From Bacteroidota bacterium (GTDB lineage: Bacteria > Bacteroidota > Ignavibacteria > Ignavibacteriales > Ignavibacteriaceae), in assembly GCA_030706105.1 (NCBI GenBank), contig JAUZPC010000202.1:1-5886 (forward strand): a stretch of 5,886 bases of DNA, in the 5' to 3' direction. Positions within the stretch are counted from its first letter, which is position 1; the number at the start of each line of letters is the position of its first letter. The notes under the pieces were generated by a model. That model was not told the DNA's origin, did not search any database, and saw only the letters and a list, made by a program, of their open reading frames with translations. Shown piece after piece: positions 1-5,886 of the stretch. The translations under genes were made by a program, and so were the position numbers.

Positions 1-901
1 GGAGGTAGCATAACAATATTTCATCAGTGCCTACAAATGGCAAGGCCGCTCCTCTGGCATACCTTTTTGTAATTAAGTTATATATTGAGAACTCAACACC
101 CTTCGGCAGGCCTGTAGTGCCTGACGTGAACATTGTGGTGGCGGTTTGTTTAAATGGTATCTTTTCTCTTTGGGCAAGAATCACGTCTGACTCGGATAAG
201 GTTATTCCGGAAATTAAATCTCTAAATAATATTATATTAGCGTCAGCGGATATATCTGTGCTGTCTCCATAATAAATTATTACAAAATCATAACCATTTT
301 GTTTCAGCCTTTTTAATATTTCCAAACGTTTTAATGAATCAGTAAATATAATATTTATATTTGTTTTCCTGAAAATAAAATCTAACGATTCTTCAGTAAA
401 ATGGACATTTAAAGGTGTAATTAAAATATCAAAGCATAAGCAGGCAATATCAGTTATTGCACTTTCAAAAGAGTTTTCGGCAAATATTGCAGCTACTGGT
501 TTTGAACAAGTCTTGAAAATGGAGGCCGAAAGCTGTTTGACATTGTTGTACACATATTTATAAGTGTAATCATTTCTTTCGCTCCCGGTCGAAATAAACA
601 GCGCTTTCTCTTTATTCTTATTTACAGTGTATTCAAATAGATCAAGTAGGTTATATTCAGCTGCCTCAATTACCTTAAAAGTACTGTCTGCCCATTTATA
701 CCTTTCCTCAAAAGATAGAGCACTAAGAAAGTTCGGATGCTTTGTATTGTGCAGATAATCCAATAGGATCTTTCTGTTTACTGTGCTTAAATCTTCAGTT
801 TCAATAAAGCCCAGAAACTTTTTCAGATATCCGGACGCATTGAAAGTCCGTTTTTCATTTAATGCGTCGGTAAGTGCTTTGAGGTCGTCTTCTAATTTCA
901 T
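1..901 (-). CDS. AMP-forming acyl-CoA synthetase/ligase (ANL superfamily), N-terminal 300 residues, cut by window edge
   Basis: Reading the minus strand from the ATG at 901 gives 300 uninterrupted codons that run off the left edge. Residues 255-269 read TTMFTSGTTGLPKGV, the phosphate-binding A3 loop of ANL enzymes, which activate a carboxylate as acyl-AMP and usually transfer it to CoA. Upstream, residues 110-130 (DYTYKYVYNN, then QLSASIF) resemble the usual 'TY-x-EL-x-x-x-V-x-x-LA' helix, and residues 135-165 (KPVAAIFAENSFE to DILITPLNVHF) resemble the following Rossmann-like strands. After A3 the chain reads to LLCYLP, where family members normally have a 'lP..H' motif. The A5, A8 and A10 motifs, including the catalytic lysine, lie outside the window, so the substrate is unknown; a fatty acyl-CoA synthetase is most likely, but another adenylating enzyme is possible. 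About 60 extra residues precede the usual domain start. No Shine-Dalgarno sequence is seen. The frame stays open upstream to a stop at 985-983, so ATG 961 (20 residues longer) is an alternative start; that extra stretch is rich in Asn, Ile and Tyr and looks non-coding. Confidence 0.88.
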   Translation of the reverse strand, partial: MKLEDDLKALTDALNEKRTFNASGYLKKFLGFIETEDLSTVNRKILLDYLHNTKHPNFLSALSFEERYKWADSTFKVIEAAEYNLLDLFEYTVNKNKEKALFISTGSERNDYTYKYVYNNVKQLSASIFKTCSKPVAAIFAENSFESAITDIACLCFDILITPLNVHFTEESLDFIFRKTNINIIFTDSLKRLEILKRLKQNGYDFVIIYYGDSTDISADANIILFRDLISGITLSESDVILAQREKIPFKQTATTMFTSGTTGLPKGVEFSIYNLITKRYARGAALPFVGTDEILLCYL

Positions 902-910
902 TTCTATATT

Positions 911-916
911 ATTATA
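911..916 (-). promoter_or_regulatory. Candidate -10 box for the acyl-CoA synthetase gene
   Basis: The minus strand reads TATAAT from 916 to 911, a perfect sigma-70 -10 hexamer. No TTGACA-like box lies 16-18 bases upstream and there is no TGn extension. Transcription would begin near 904, leaving almost no leader, which fits the absence of a ribosome-binding site before ATG 901. In DNA this AT-rich a chance TATAAT is quite possible, so this is only a candidate. Confidence 0.25.
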
Positions 917-953
917 AATTAATACATGATTAAAAATTACTAAATAATTACCA

Positions 954-969
954 TTTGTCATATGACTAA
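954..969. repeat. Short palindrome GTCATATGAC, possible operator
   Basis: Bases 957-966 form the perfect 10-base palindrome GTCATATGAC. After one mismatched pair (956/967) two further pairs match, giving a 16-base imperfect dyad, TTTGTCATATGACTAA. It lies 56 bases upstream of the synthetase start in the divergent spacer, where an operator could sit. A 10-base palindrome is expected by chance about once in every few regions of this size, and no regulator gene is adjacent, so the role is speculative. Confidence 0.3.
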
Positions 970-1016
970 AAAAAATACTAACTTAGCCGTACTAATCCGT
1001 GGCAGAAGAGAGCAAT

Positions 1017-1030
1017 ATTACAGATGTAAT
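1017..1030. repeat. Dyad ATTACA-N2-TGTAAT, possible operator
   Basis: Two perfect 6-base arms, ATTACA and TGTAAT, flank the dinucleotide GA. The core TACAnnTGTA matches the published operator core of BlaI/MecI/CopY-type winged-helix repressors. It sits near the middle of the divergent intergenic region, 116 bases from the synthetase start and 137 from the kinase start. No repressor of that family is visible in the window and AT-rich DNA yields such dyads by chance, so the assignment is tentative. Confidence 0.3.
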
Positions 1031-1166
1031 TATTAAGATATTTTTTGTTATTTTTATTTTTTAAACCATCTCTTTTTTTTAATTTCTTATTTAAAAAATC
1101 AATTATTAGATTAAGTATAAATTAAAAAGCGAAATAAAATACATATTAAAATTTCAGGTTGTTTTT

Positions 1167-2630
1167 ATGCTCAAGAACTATATCATGTTAGTAATCTTTT
1201 TACTGGCTATTAATACAAGTGTTTCGTTTTCTGCTTCTGGTGAGAAACTTCCGGTCTTTTCAATTAAAGTTAGTAATAAGGTTATTAATCAAGAGAACTG
1301 GGATAAAATTGTAATCAAACCCGGTGAAGTTATTACATTTTATTATTCTGATAAAGTATTTTCTAATGTAAAAGACAAAATACTATTTAGGGTATTCCTT
1401 AATGGAAAAGCTCTGGAATCTGTACTAAATTCTATAAACGCAGATTCTGCTTCTATAAGTGGTCTGGCTACAGGAGTGTACATTTTTAAATTGCAGGCTT
1501 ACACTGCTTCAGGATGGGAGTCTGAGCCGTTTATTCTAAAATTTACGGTAAAAATACCTGCTGAAAACTCACAAAATAGTTTGCCTCTCCCTGCAACGGA
1601 AAACATAAGGAACTTTGACGATATTATTGTATATGGGATTATGGGATTCGGCATTATTCAACTTATACTAATTATTATTTTATTCTTAAAGAAAAAACCT
1701 GAAAAACAAAATATCAAATTTGAGCTTGGTATTGAAAGTCAGTTTAATGAGTTAAAATCAAATTATAGAAAACTTGTTGCTAAAGTAGAAAATATGAGAG
1801 CTAATTCTCTTTTCTTTAGAAGGCAGATTGAGCAGTTAAAAAATACAATAAATGATCTTGAGGTGGCTAATCTTGAGCTGCTTAAACAAAGGGACAGGTT
1901 GTTATATAGCAAAGAGAAACTTGAACTTTTGCAAATTAAAAAAAATGAGCTATTTGCCATGGCTGTACATGATATTAAAAATCCTGCCGGTGCAATAAAA
2001 GGGTACATTCAGTTACTTGAGTCTTATGATTTAACAGCTACTGAGCAAAAGGAAATCATGCAGTCCTTAATTGACACTTCCTCACATATAATTAGACTTG
2101 CTCAGGATATGGCAATTGTTGTGGCTAAAGAAGAGCCTGAAGCAGCCCTAAACTTGGAAAGCGGTTCCATAAAAAAAATTATTGATTCAATCTGTATCAG
2201 AAATTCTGCTTATGCAAAGAGTAAAGATGTTAAATTAATTAACAATTCATCTCCAAGCACTCCGGAAGTTACTATGGATGCGGAGAAAATTGAGGAAGTG
2301 GTTGATAACCTAATTAGTAATGCTATTAAGTTTGCTCCCGCGGGGACTATTGTTCAGGTGAAATCATATATTAGCGGAAATAAAGTTGTTGTAGAGGTTG
2401 TTGATAATGGAGTCGGACTTTCTGACGAAGATATTAAAAAAGTGTTTACAAAAGGGAAGTCGCTTACTCCTAAGCCGACGGGCGATGAAAAAAGTTCGGG
2501 CTTGGGACTTTGGATTGTTAAAAGAATTATTGACGACCATAATGGAAATGTCTGGGTTAAAAGCAAGCTTGGTGCCGGTTCATCATTCGGATTTGAATTG
2601 CCGTTTGACAGCAGCCAGAACCATGATTAG
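1167..2630 (+). CDS. Membrane-bound sensor histidine kinase with a single Y_Y_Y-like periplasmic domain
   Basis: This 487-residue protein should sense a periplasmic or envelope signal and autophosphorylate on histidine for transfer to a response regulator. Residues 1-22 form a signal peptide (Lys3, hydrophobic core MLVIFLLAI, likely cleavage near SFSA). Residues 28-131 resemble a Y_Y_Y beta-sandwich: 'KPGEVITFYY', 'FRVFLNGK', 'LATGVYIFKLQAY' and 'GWESEPF' follow the family pattern. A single transmembrane helix spans about 153-174 and ends in KKK. Residues 190-260 are a long heptad-rich coiled coil. HisKA follows, with phospho-acceptor His268 in HDIKNP. HATPase_c has the N box (Asn381, Asn385 in NLISNA), the G1 box DNGVG (413-417), F427 of the F box and the G2 box GLGL (445-448), so the kinase looks active. 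No receiver domain is fused and no response regulator gene lies in the window. ATG 1167 is chosen because it keeps the positively charged signal-peptide start; only a weak AGG (1156-1158) precedes it. The Y_Y_Y call is by pattern alone and could be another Ig-like fold. Confidence 0.9.
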   Translation: MLKNYIMLVIFLLAINTSVSFSASGEKLPVFSIKVSNKVINQENWDKIVIKPGEVITFYYSDKVFSNVKDKILFRVFLNGKALESVLNSINADSASISGLATGVYIFKLQAYTASGWESEPFILKFTVKIPAENSQNSLPLPATENIRNFDDIIVYGIMGFGIIQLILIIILFLKKKPEKQNIKFELGIESQFNELKSNYRKLVAKVENMRANSLFFRRQIEQLKNTINDLEVANLELLKQRDRLLYSKEKLELLQIKKNELFAMAVHDIKNPAGAIKGYIQLLESYDLTATEQKEIMQSLIDTSSHIIRLAQDMAIVVAKEEPEAALNLESGSIKKIIDSICIRNSAYAKSKDVKLINNSSPSTPEVTMDAEKIEEVVDNLISNAIKFAPAGTIVQVKSYISGNKVVVEVVDNGVGLSDEDIKKVFTKGKSLTPKPTGDEKSSGLGLWIVKRIIDDHNGNVWVKSKLGAGSSFGFELPFDSSQNHD

Positions 2631-2707
2631 GAAGTGTTTAACTTATTACTAACATGATAAATTAATAATTTCTTGCCAGAATGGTTCATACTTTGGGATG
2701 TTTTCCG

Positions 2708-2717
2708 TCCCCGGGGA
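2708..2717. repeat. GC-rich palindrome TCCCCGGGGA in the secA promoter region
   Basis: This perfect 10-base palindrome is an island of G/C within an otherwise AT-rich spacer. It covers the position where the -35 box of the secA extended -10 promoter would fall. The preceding GGGATG (2695-2700) can also pair with CGTCCC (2706-2711) across a TTTTC loop with one G-U pair, so two alternative pairings share the same bases. No T-run follows, so it is not a standard terminator. It could be a repressor or activator site, or chance. Confidence 0.35.
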
Positions 2718-2727
2718 TTGTAACTAT

Positions 2728-2736
2728 TGATATAAT
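2728..2736 (+). promoter_or_regulatory. Candidate extended -10 promoter for secA (TGATATAAT)
   Basis: TG-A-TATAAT is a perfect match to the extended -10 element TGnTATAAT, which lets sigma-70 holoenzymes start without a good -35 box. No TTGACA-like sequence lies 16-18 bases upstream; that place is occupied by TCCCCGGGGA. Transcription would begin near 2743, giving a leader of about 74 bases before the secA ATG. If the host is a true Bacteroidota member with the divergent TAnnTTTG-type promoter, this match may be fortuitous. Confidence 0.45.
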
Positions 2737-2800
2737 AATACCTAAATTACTTAATTGAATTTCTGTATTTCTATAGTTAATTTTATTATTCATATTAATC

Positions 2801-2804
2801 GGAG
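2801..2804 (+). promoter_or_regulatory. Shine-Dalgarno GGAG before secA
   Basis: GGAG ends 12 bases before the ATG at 2817. The spacing is slightly long, but it is the only purine-rich anti-SD match in the leader and supports this start, which also begins with the conserved SecA N-terminal pattern MLEFFKKIFG. Confidence 0.55.
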
Positions 2805-2816
2805 TAGAAATAACCT

Positions 2817-5800
2817 ATGCTAGAGTTTTTTAAGAAAATATTTGGTGACAAGCATTCAAAGGATGTTAAACTGCTTGAACCAATTGTGGTAGAAATAAAT
2901 GCTGAATATGAGAAAATAAAAAATCTAAGTGACGATGAATTAAAGGCTAAAACGGTAGAATTTAAAAACAGAATTCAAGAGTTTACAGCCGAGACACGTG
3001 GTAAAATTGATGAAATGAAAGCAAGGCTTCAATCAAATGAAGAATATGATAGAAATGCCGCTTATGAAGAGTTAGACTCTCTGGAAGACAAACTTGTTGA
3101 AGAATATGAAAACGTTCTGGATGAGTTGTTGCCGGAAGCGTTTGCAGTTATTAAATCAACATGTCAGAGGCTAGTAGGTAAATCTTGGAATGTTATGGGA
3201 CGTCCTGTTACCTGGGACATGGTTCCTTATGATGTCCAGCTTATGGGTGGTGTTGTTTTGCATCAGGGTAAAATTGCAGAGATGGGTACTGGCGAAGGTA
3301 AAACTTTAGTTGCCACTCTGCCTATATATCTTAATGCTCTTACTGGACGCGGTGTTCATCTGGTTACGGTAAATGATTATTTGGCACAACGTGACTCCGA
3401 ATGGATGGGCGAAATTTATAAGTTCCACGGGCTGACAGTGGGTGTTATTATTAATACTATGTCTCCGGATGAACGTAAAACTGAATATAACTGTGACATC
3501 ACTTACGGTACCAATAATGAGTTTGGCTTTGATTATCTTCGTGACAATATGACTGATGCGGCAGAATGGGCCGTGCAAAGAAAACATAACTACGCCATTG
3601 TGGATGAAGTCGATTCCGTTTTAATTGATGAAGCCAGAACCCCTCTTATTATTTCCGGTCCTGTAGATGTAGATGACCAGAAATTTGATGAAATGAAACC
3701 TAAAGTTGAGCGGCTTTATAAATTGCAGAATGCACTTGTTTCTAAAATAGCCCAAGAAGCTGAGGCTATTTTATCTAACGAGTCTGCAACTAAAGATGAA
3801 ATTACACAAGCCGGTGTCCAAATTTTCAGAGCATACAGAGGTTTGCCTAAACACAATAAAATATCTAAAATTCTTACAGAGCCTTCTTATAAAAAATTAA
3901 TGCAGCAGACTGAGCTTGAGTTCCTAAAAGAAAAAGCAAAGAATATGCATATAATTGATGAAGAGCTTTACTTTGTTATTGATGAAAAGAATAATACAAT
4001 AGATCTTACTGAAAAAGGCCGGGTTGAACTTGCCAGCGGTACCGGTATGGAAAAAGACTATTTTACAATGGTGGATATTGGGTCTGAAGTAGCTAAATTT
4101 GAAAATGATTCCTCGCTTTCTGATGTAGCAAAGAATAAAAAGAAAGACGAACTTTATCAAAAATTCTCAGAAACCAGCGATAGAATTCATACTTTGCACC
4201 AATTATTAAAAGCTTATACTCTCTTTGTAAAAGATGATGAGTATGTTATAACTGAAGATGGGAAAATTGCAATTGTTGATGAGTTTACCGGACGCGTGCT
4301 TCCTGGCAGACGCTATTCTGACGGTTTGCATCAGGCTATTGAAGCTAAAGAAAATGTTAAGGTTGAGCGTGACACTCAAACTCTTGCCACTATTACACTT
4401 CAGAACTATTTCAGAATGTATAACAAACTTGCAGGCATGACAGGTACTGCTGAAACTGAAGAAAATGAATTTTTCTCTATCTATAAACTGGAAGTTGTTG
4501 TAGTTCCGCCTAACAAACCGGTTCGGAGAGAAGATCAGGATGACGCTGTATTCCGTACCAGAAGAGAGAAACTTAACGCTACTATTGATAAAATTGAGGA
4601 GCTGCATAAAGAAGGCAGGCCGGTTCTTGTGGGTACTACTTCAGTAGATGTTTCTGAAACTATAAGCAGAATGCTTAAACGAAGGAATGTTCCTCATAAC
4701 GTATTAAATGCTAAACAGCATCAGCGTGAAGCTGAAGTTGTTGCTTATGCAGGCCAGATCGGAGCCGTTACAATTGCTACTAACATGGCAGGCCGTGGTA
4801 CAGATATTAAACTTGGTGCCGGTGTTGTGGATAAAGGCGGTTTGTTTATCCTTGGTACTGAAAGACACGAATCAAGACGTATTGACAGGCAGCTAAGGGG
4901 GCGTTCCGGACGTCAGGGTGACCCTGGTATTACTAAGTTTTACCTATCTCTTGAAGATGACTTGATGAGACTCTTTGGCAGTGACAGAATTTCATCCATA
5001 ATGGAGAGAATGGGTATTAAAGAAGGTGAAGTTATTCAGCACCCAATTATTACCAAATCCGTAGAAAGAGCTCAGAAAAAAGTTGAAGAGAACAACTTCT
5101 CCATAAGAAAAAGACTTCTTGAGTATGATGATACTATGAATCAGCAGAGAGAAGTTATATATACTCGCAGAAGACGTGCATTGCAGGGTGACAGATTAAG
5201 AAATGAAATCCTGGATTCTCTTGAAGAATATATTGGCGATTTAGTCGATAAGTATTTTGAAGACGTACAGGCTGAAGCTCTAAAAGAGGATGTTAGACAT
5301 AATCTGCTAACTGAAATAAAGATTGAACCTGAAGAATTTGAAAAGCTGGGTAAAGAAGGAATTATTAAGCTTATCTTGGAAAATGCAAAGGACTTTTATG
5401 CTAAAAAAGAGGAAATGCTTGGCAGCGAAACTATGGCGCAATTAGAGCGCGGTGTTACCTTGAGCATAATTGACCATAAATGGAAAGAACATCTTAGAGA
5501 AATGGATGACCTTAAAGAGGGTATCGGCTTAAGAGCATATGGTCAAAAAGATCCTTTAATTGAATACAAAGGCGAAGCATTTAAACTGTTTATAACCCTG
5601 CTTAATGAAATTAGAGATGAAATTGTAGCCGGTGTATTTAGATTTTTCCCTCAGGGTAATGAAGAAATTCAACGAAGAAGAAGACAACCACAGGGCAGGA
5701 TTATTGAGTCCAAAAGCGATGCCACTAATGCTGGTCTTAGAGGCGGTGGCGGTCAAGGTCAGCCCGAAGGACAGCAAGTAGGGAAGTTGCAGCCGGTACA

Positions 5801-5879
5801 AGCAGAAGAAAAAATAGGCAGGAACGAACCTTGTCCTTGCGGCAGCGGTAAAAAATATAAAAACTGTCACGGCAAATAA
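2817..5879 (+). CDS. secA: Preprotein translocase ATPase SecA
   Basis: SecA is the cytoplasmic, membrane-associated ATPase motor that drives unfolded preproteins through the SecYEG channel. The 1020-residue product is complete. NBD1 has Walker A MGTGEGKT (156-163), the VTVNDYLAQRD motif (183-193), GTNNEFGFDYLRDNM (231-245) and Walker B DEVD (263-266) followed by IDEARTPLIISGP. The preprotein-crosslinking domain follows to about 450. NBD2 has DEFTGRVLPGRRYSDGLHQA (488-507), MTGTAETE (541-548), TNMAGRGTDIKLG (655-667) and the arginine-finger region from GTERHES to GRSGRQGDPG (680-704). The helical scaffold and wing domains contain EYDDTMNQQREV (769-780) and the region around DLKEGIGLRAYGQKDP (898-913). 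A Gly/Gln-rich linker (about 946-995) leads to a zinc-binding tail, CPCGSGKKYKNCHG, with ligands Cys1006, Cys1008, Cys1017 and His1018, the usual SecB/ribosome contact. Compared with E. coli, extra residues lie at about 55-100, 121-137 and 290-390, as in FCB-group SecAs. It stands 186 bases after the kinase, with its own likely promoter, and TAA ends it 7 bases before the window edge. Confidence 0.99.
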   Translation: MLEFFKKIFGDKHSKDVKLLEPIVVEINAEYEKIKNLSDDELKAKTVEFKNRIQEFTAETRGKIDEMKARLQSNEEYDRNAAYEELDSLEDKLVEEYENVLDELLPEAFAVIKSTCQRLVGKSWNVMGRPVTWDMVPYDVQLMGGVVLHQGKIAEMGTGEGKTLVATLPIYLNALTGRGVHLVTVNDYLAQRDSEWMGEIYKFHGLTVGVIINTMSPDERKTEYNCDITYGTNNEFGFDYLRDNMTDAAEWAVQRKHNYAIVDEVDSVLIDEARTPLIISGPVDVDDQKFDEMKPKVERLYKLQNALVSKIAQEAEAILSNESATKDEITQAGVQIFRAYRGLPKHNKISKILTEPSYKKLMQQTELEFLKEKAKNMHIIDEELYFVIDEKNNTIDLTEKGRVELASGTGMEKDYFTMVDIGSEVAKFENDSSLSDVAKNKKKDELYQKFSETSDRIHTLHQLLKAYTLFVKDDEYVITEDGKIAIVDEFTGRVLPGRRYSDGLHQAIEAKENVKVERDTQTLATITLQNYFRMYNKLAGMTGTAETEENEFFSIYKLEVVVVPPNKPVRREDQDDAVFRTRREKLNATIDKIEELHKEGRPVLVGTTSVDVSETISRMLKRRNVPHNVLNAKQHQREAEVVAYAGQIGAVTIATNMAGRGTDIKLGAGVVDKGGLFILGTERHESRRIDRQLRGRSGRQGDPGITKFYLSLEDDLMRLFGSDRISSIMERMGIKEGEVIQHPIITKSVERAQKKVEENNFSIRKRLLEYDDTMNQQREVIYTRRRRALQGDRLRNEILDSLEEYIGDLVDKYFEDVQAEALKEDVRHNLLTEIKIEPEEFEKLGKEGIIKLILENAKDFYAKKEEMLGSETMAQLERGVTLSIIDHKWKEHLREMDDLKEGIGLRAYGQKDPLIEYKGEAFKLFITLLNEIRDEIVAGVFRFFPQGNEEIQRRRRQPQGRIIESKSDATNAGLRGGGGQGQPEGQQVGKLQPVQAEEKIGRNEPCPCGSGKKYKNCHGK

Positions 5880-5886
5880 TTTCTTA

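Larger units (their letters stand above)
902..1166. other. AT-rich divergent intergenic region between the synthetase and the histidine kinase
   Basis: This 265-base spacer separates two divergent start codons and should contain promoters for both genes. On the minus strand a perfect TATAAT lies at 916-911, only about 10 bases before the synthetase ATG, with no recognisable -35 box; if used, the transcript would be nearly leaderless. On the plus strand the best -10 candidates before the kinase are TATAAA (1116-1121) and TAAAAT (1135-1140), both without a good -35. Runs of T dominate 1041-1080, including eight in a row at 1073-1080, and could act as curved or UP-like DNA. I see no RNA gene or small ORF with coding character. 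Two dyads are listed separately. Confidence 0.6.
2631..2816 (+). other. Spacer between kinase and secA; no clear terminator
   Basis: After the kinase stop the only dyads are weak and nearly pure A/T, such as AAATT-AAT-AATTT (2659-2671), and none is followed by a U-tract after a GC-rich stem. Read-through from the kinase into secA is therefore possible, although the extended -10 at 2728-2736 suggests separate initiation. There is no sign of a secM-like gene, which in enterobacteria encodes an arrest peptide upstream of secA. Confidence 0.5.

Noticed and set aside
27..272. Plus-strand open frame of 81 codons.
   Set aside because: It lies entirely antisense to the synthetase gene, overlapping its conserved TSGTTGLPKG motif, and its product resembles nothing known.
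1041..1080. T-rich tract that might be the U-tract of an intrinsic terminator.
   Set aside because: No GC-rich stem precedes it. The upstream ATTACA/TGTAAT dyad is AT-rich with only a 2-base loop, and no plus-strand gene ends upstream.
2398..2652. Plus-strand open frame of 84 codons overlapping the end of the kinase gene.
   Set aside because: It is an out-of-frame reading of the HATPase_c G1/G2 region, whose correct frame is fully conserved, so it is a shadow rather than an overlapping gene.
2659..2671. Dyad AAATT-AAT-AATTT after the kinase gene, considered as a terminator.
   Set aside because: The stem is five A/T pairs only, too weak, and no T-run follows.
2681..2758. A 25-codon plus-strand ORF (starting MVHTLGCFPSPG) upstream of secA, a possible leader peptide like SecM.
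   Set aside because: It has no Shine-Dalgarno sequence, no signal-peptide-like start and no recognisable arrest motif. The extended -10 at 2728-2736 also lies inside it, so the predicted secA transcript would not contain its start.
4206..4607. Minus-strand open frame of 133 codons inside secA.
   Set aside because: It is antisense to conserved SecA NBD2 sequence and its Phe/Asn/Ser-rich product is typical of a shadow frame in AT-rich DNA.
5556..5870. Minus-strand open frame of 104 codons at the end of secA.
   Set aside because: It is antisense to the SecA C-terminal region and zinc tail, with no independent start signal or recognisable domain.

Overview
This AT-rich window (intergenic parts are especially A/T-dense) carries three protein-coding genes and looks like ordinary chromosome. 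The SecA is of the enlarged kind (1020 residues against 901 in E. coli), with extra segments in the N-terminal region and in the preprotein-crosslinking domain and a C-terminal zinc-binding tail. Together with a Y_Y_Y-type periplasmic sensor domain on a histidine kinase and the low GC, this suggests a Gram-negative member of the Bacteroidota/Chlorobiota/Ignavibacteriota (FCB) assemblage, perhaps an Ignavibacteria-like lineage. That placement is inference from protein style; no marker RNA is present.

Layout: (1) Positions 1-901, minus strand: the N-terminal 300 residues of an AMP-forming acyl-CoA synthetase/ligase (ANL superfamily). It runs off the left edge of the window and is identified by a complete TSGTTGLPKG phosphate-binding motif. 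(2) Positions 902-1166: a very AT-rich divergent intergenic region with two short dyads (GTCATATGAC and ATTACAgaTGTAAT) that could be operators. (3) Positions 1167-2630, plus strand: a membrane-bound sensor histidine kinase with signal peptide, one small Y_Y_Y-like periplasmic domain, one transmembrane helix, a coiled coil, and HisKA plus HATPase_c domains with all catalytic boxes intact. No response regulator is present in the window. (4) Positions 2631-2816: a spacer with no convincing terminator. It has a perfect extended -10 promoter element (TGaTATAAT), with a GC-rich palindrome TCCCCGGGGA sitting where a -35 box would be. (5) Positions 2817-5879, plus strand: a complete secA.

The genes do not form an obvious pathway. 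The synthetase and kinase are divergently transcribed and may share regulatory DNA. secA appears to have its own promoter rather than depending on read-through from the kinase. I found no mobile element, CRISPR array, tRNA, rRNA or clear sign of horizontal transfer, and no strong evidence of a new system. The most useful items to follow up are the unlisted edge gene with its N-terminal extension, the minimal sensor architecture of the kinase, and the promoter/palindrome arrangement before secA.
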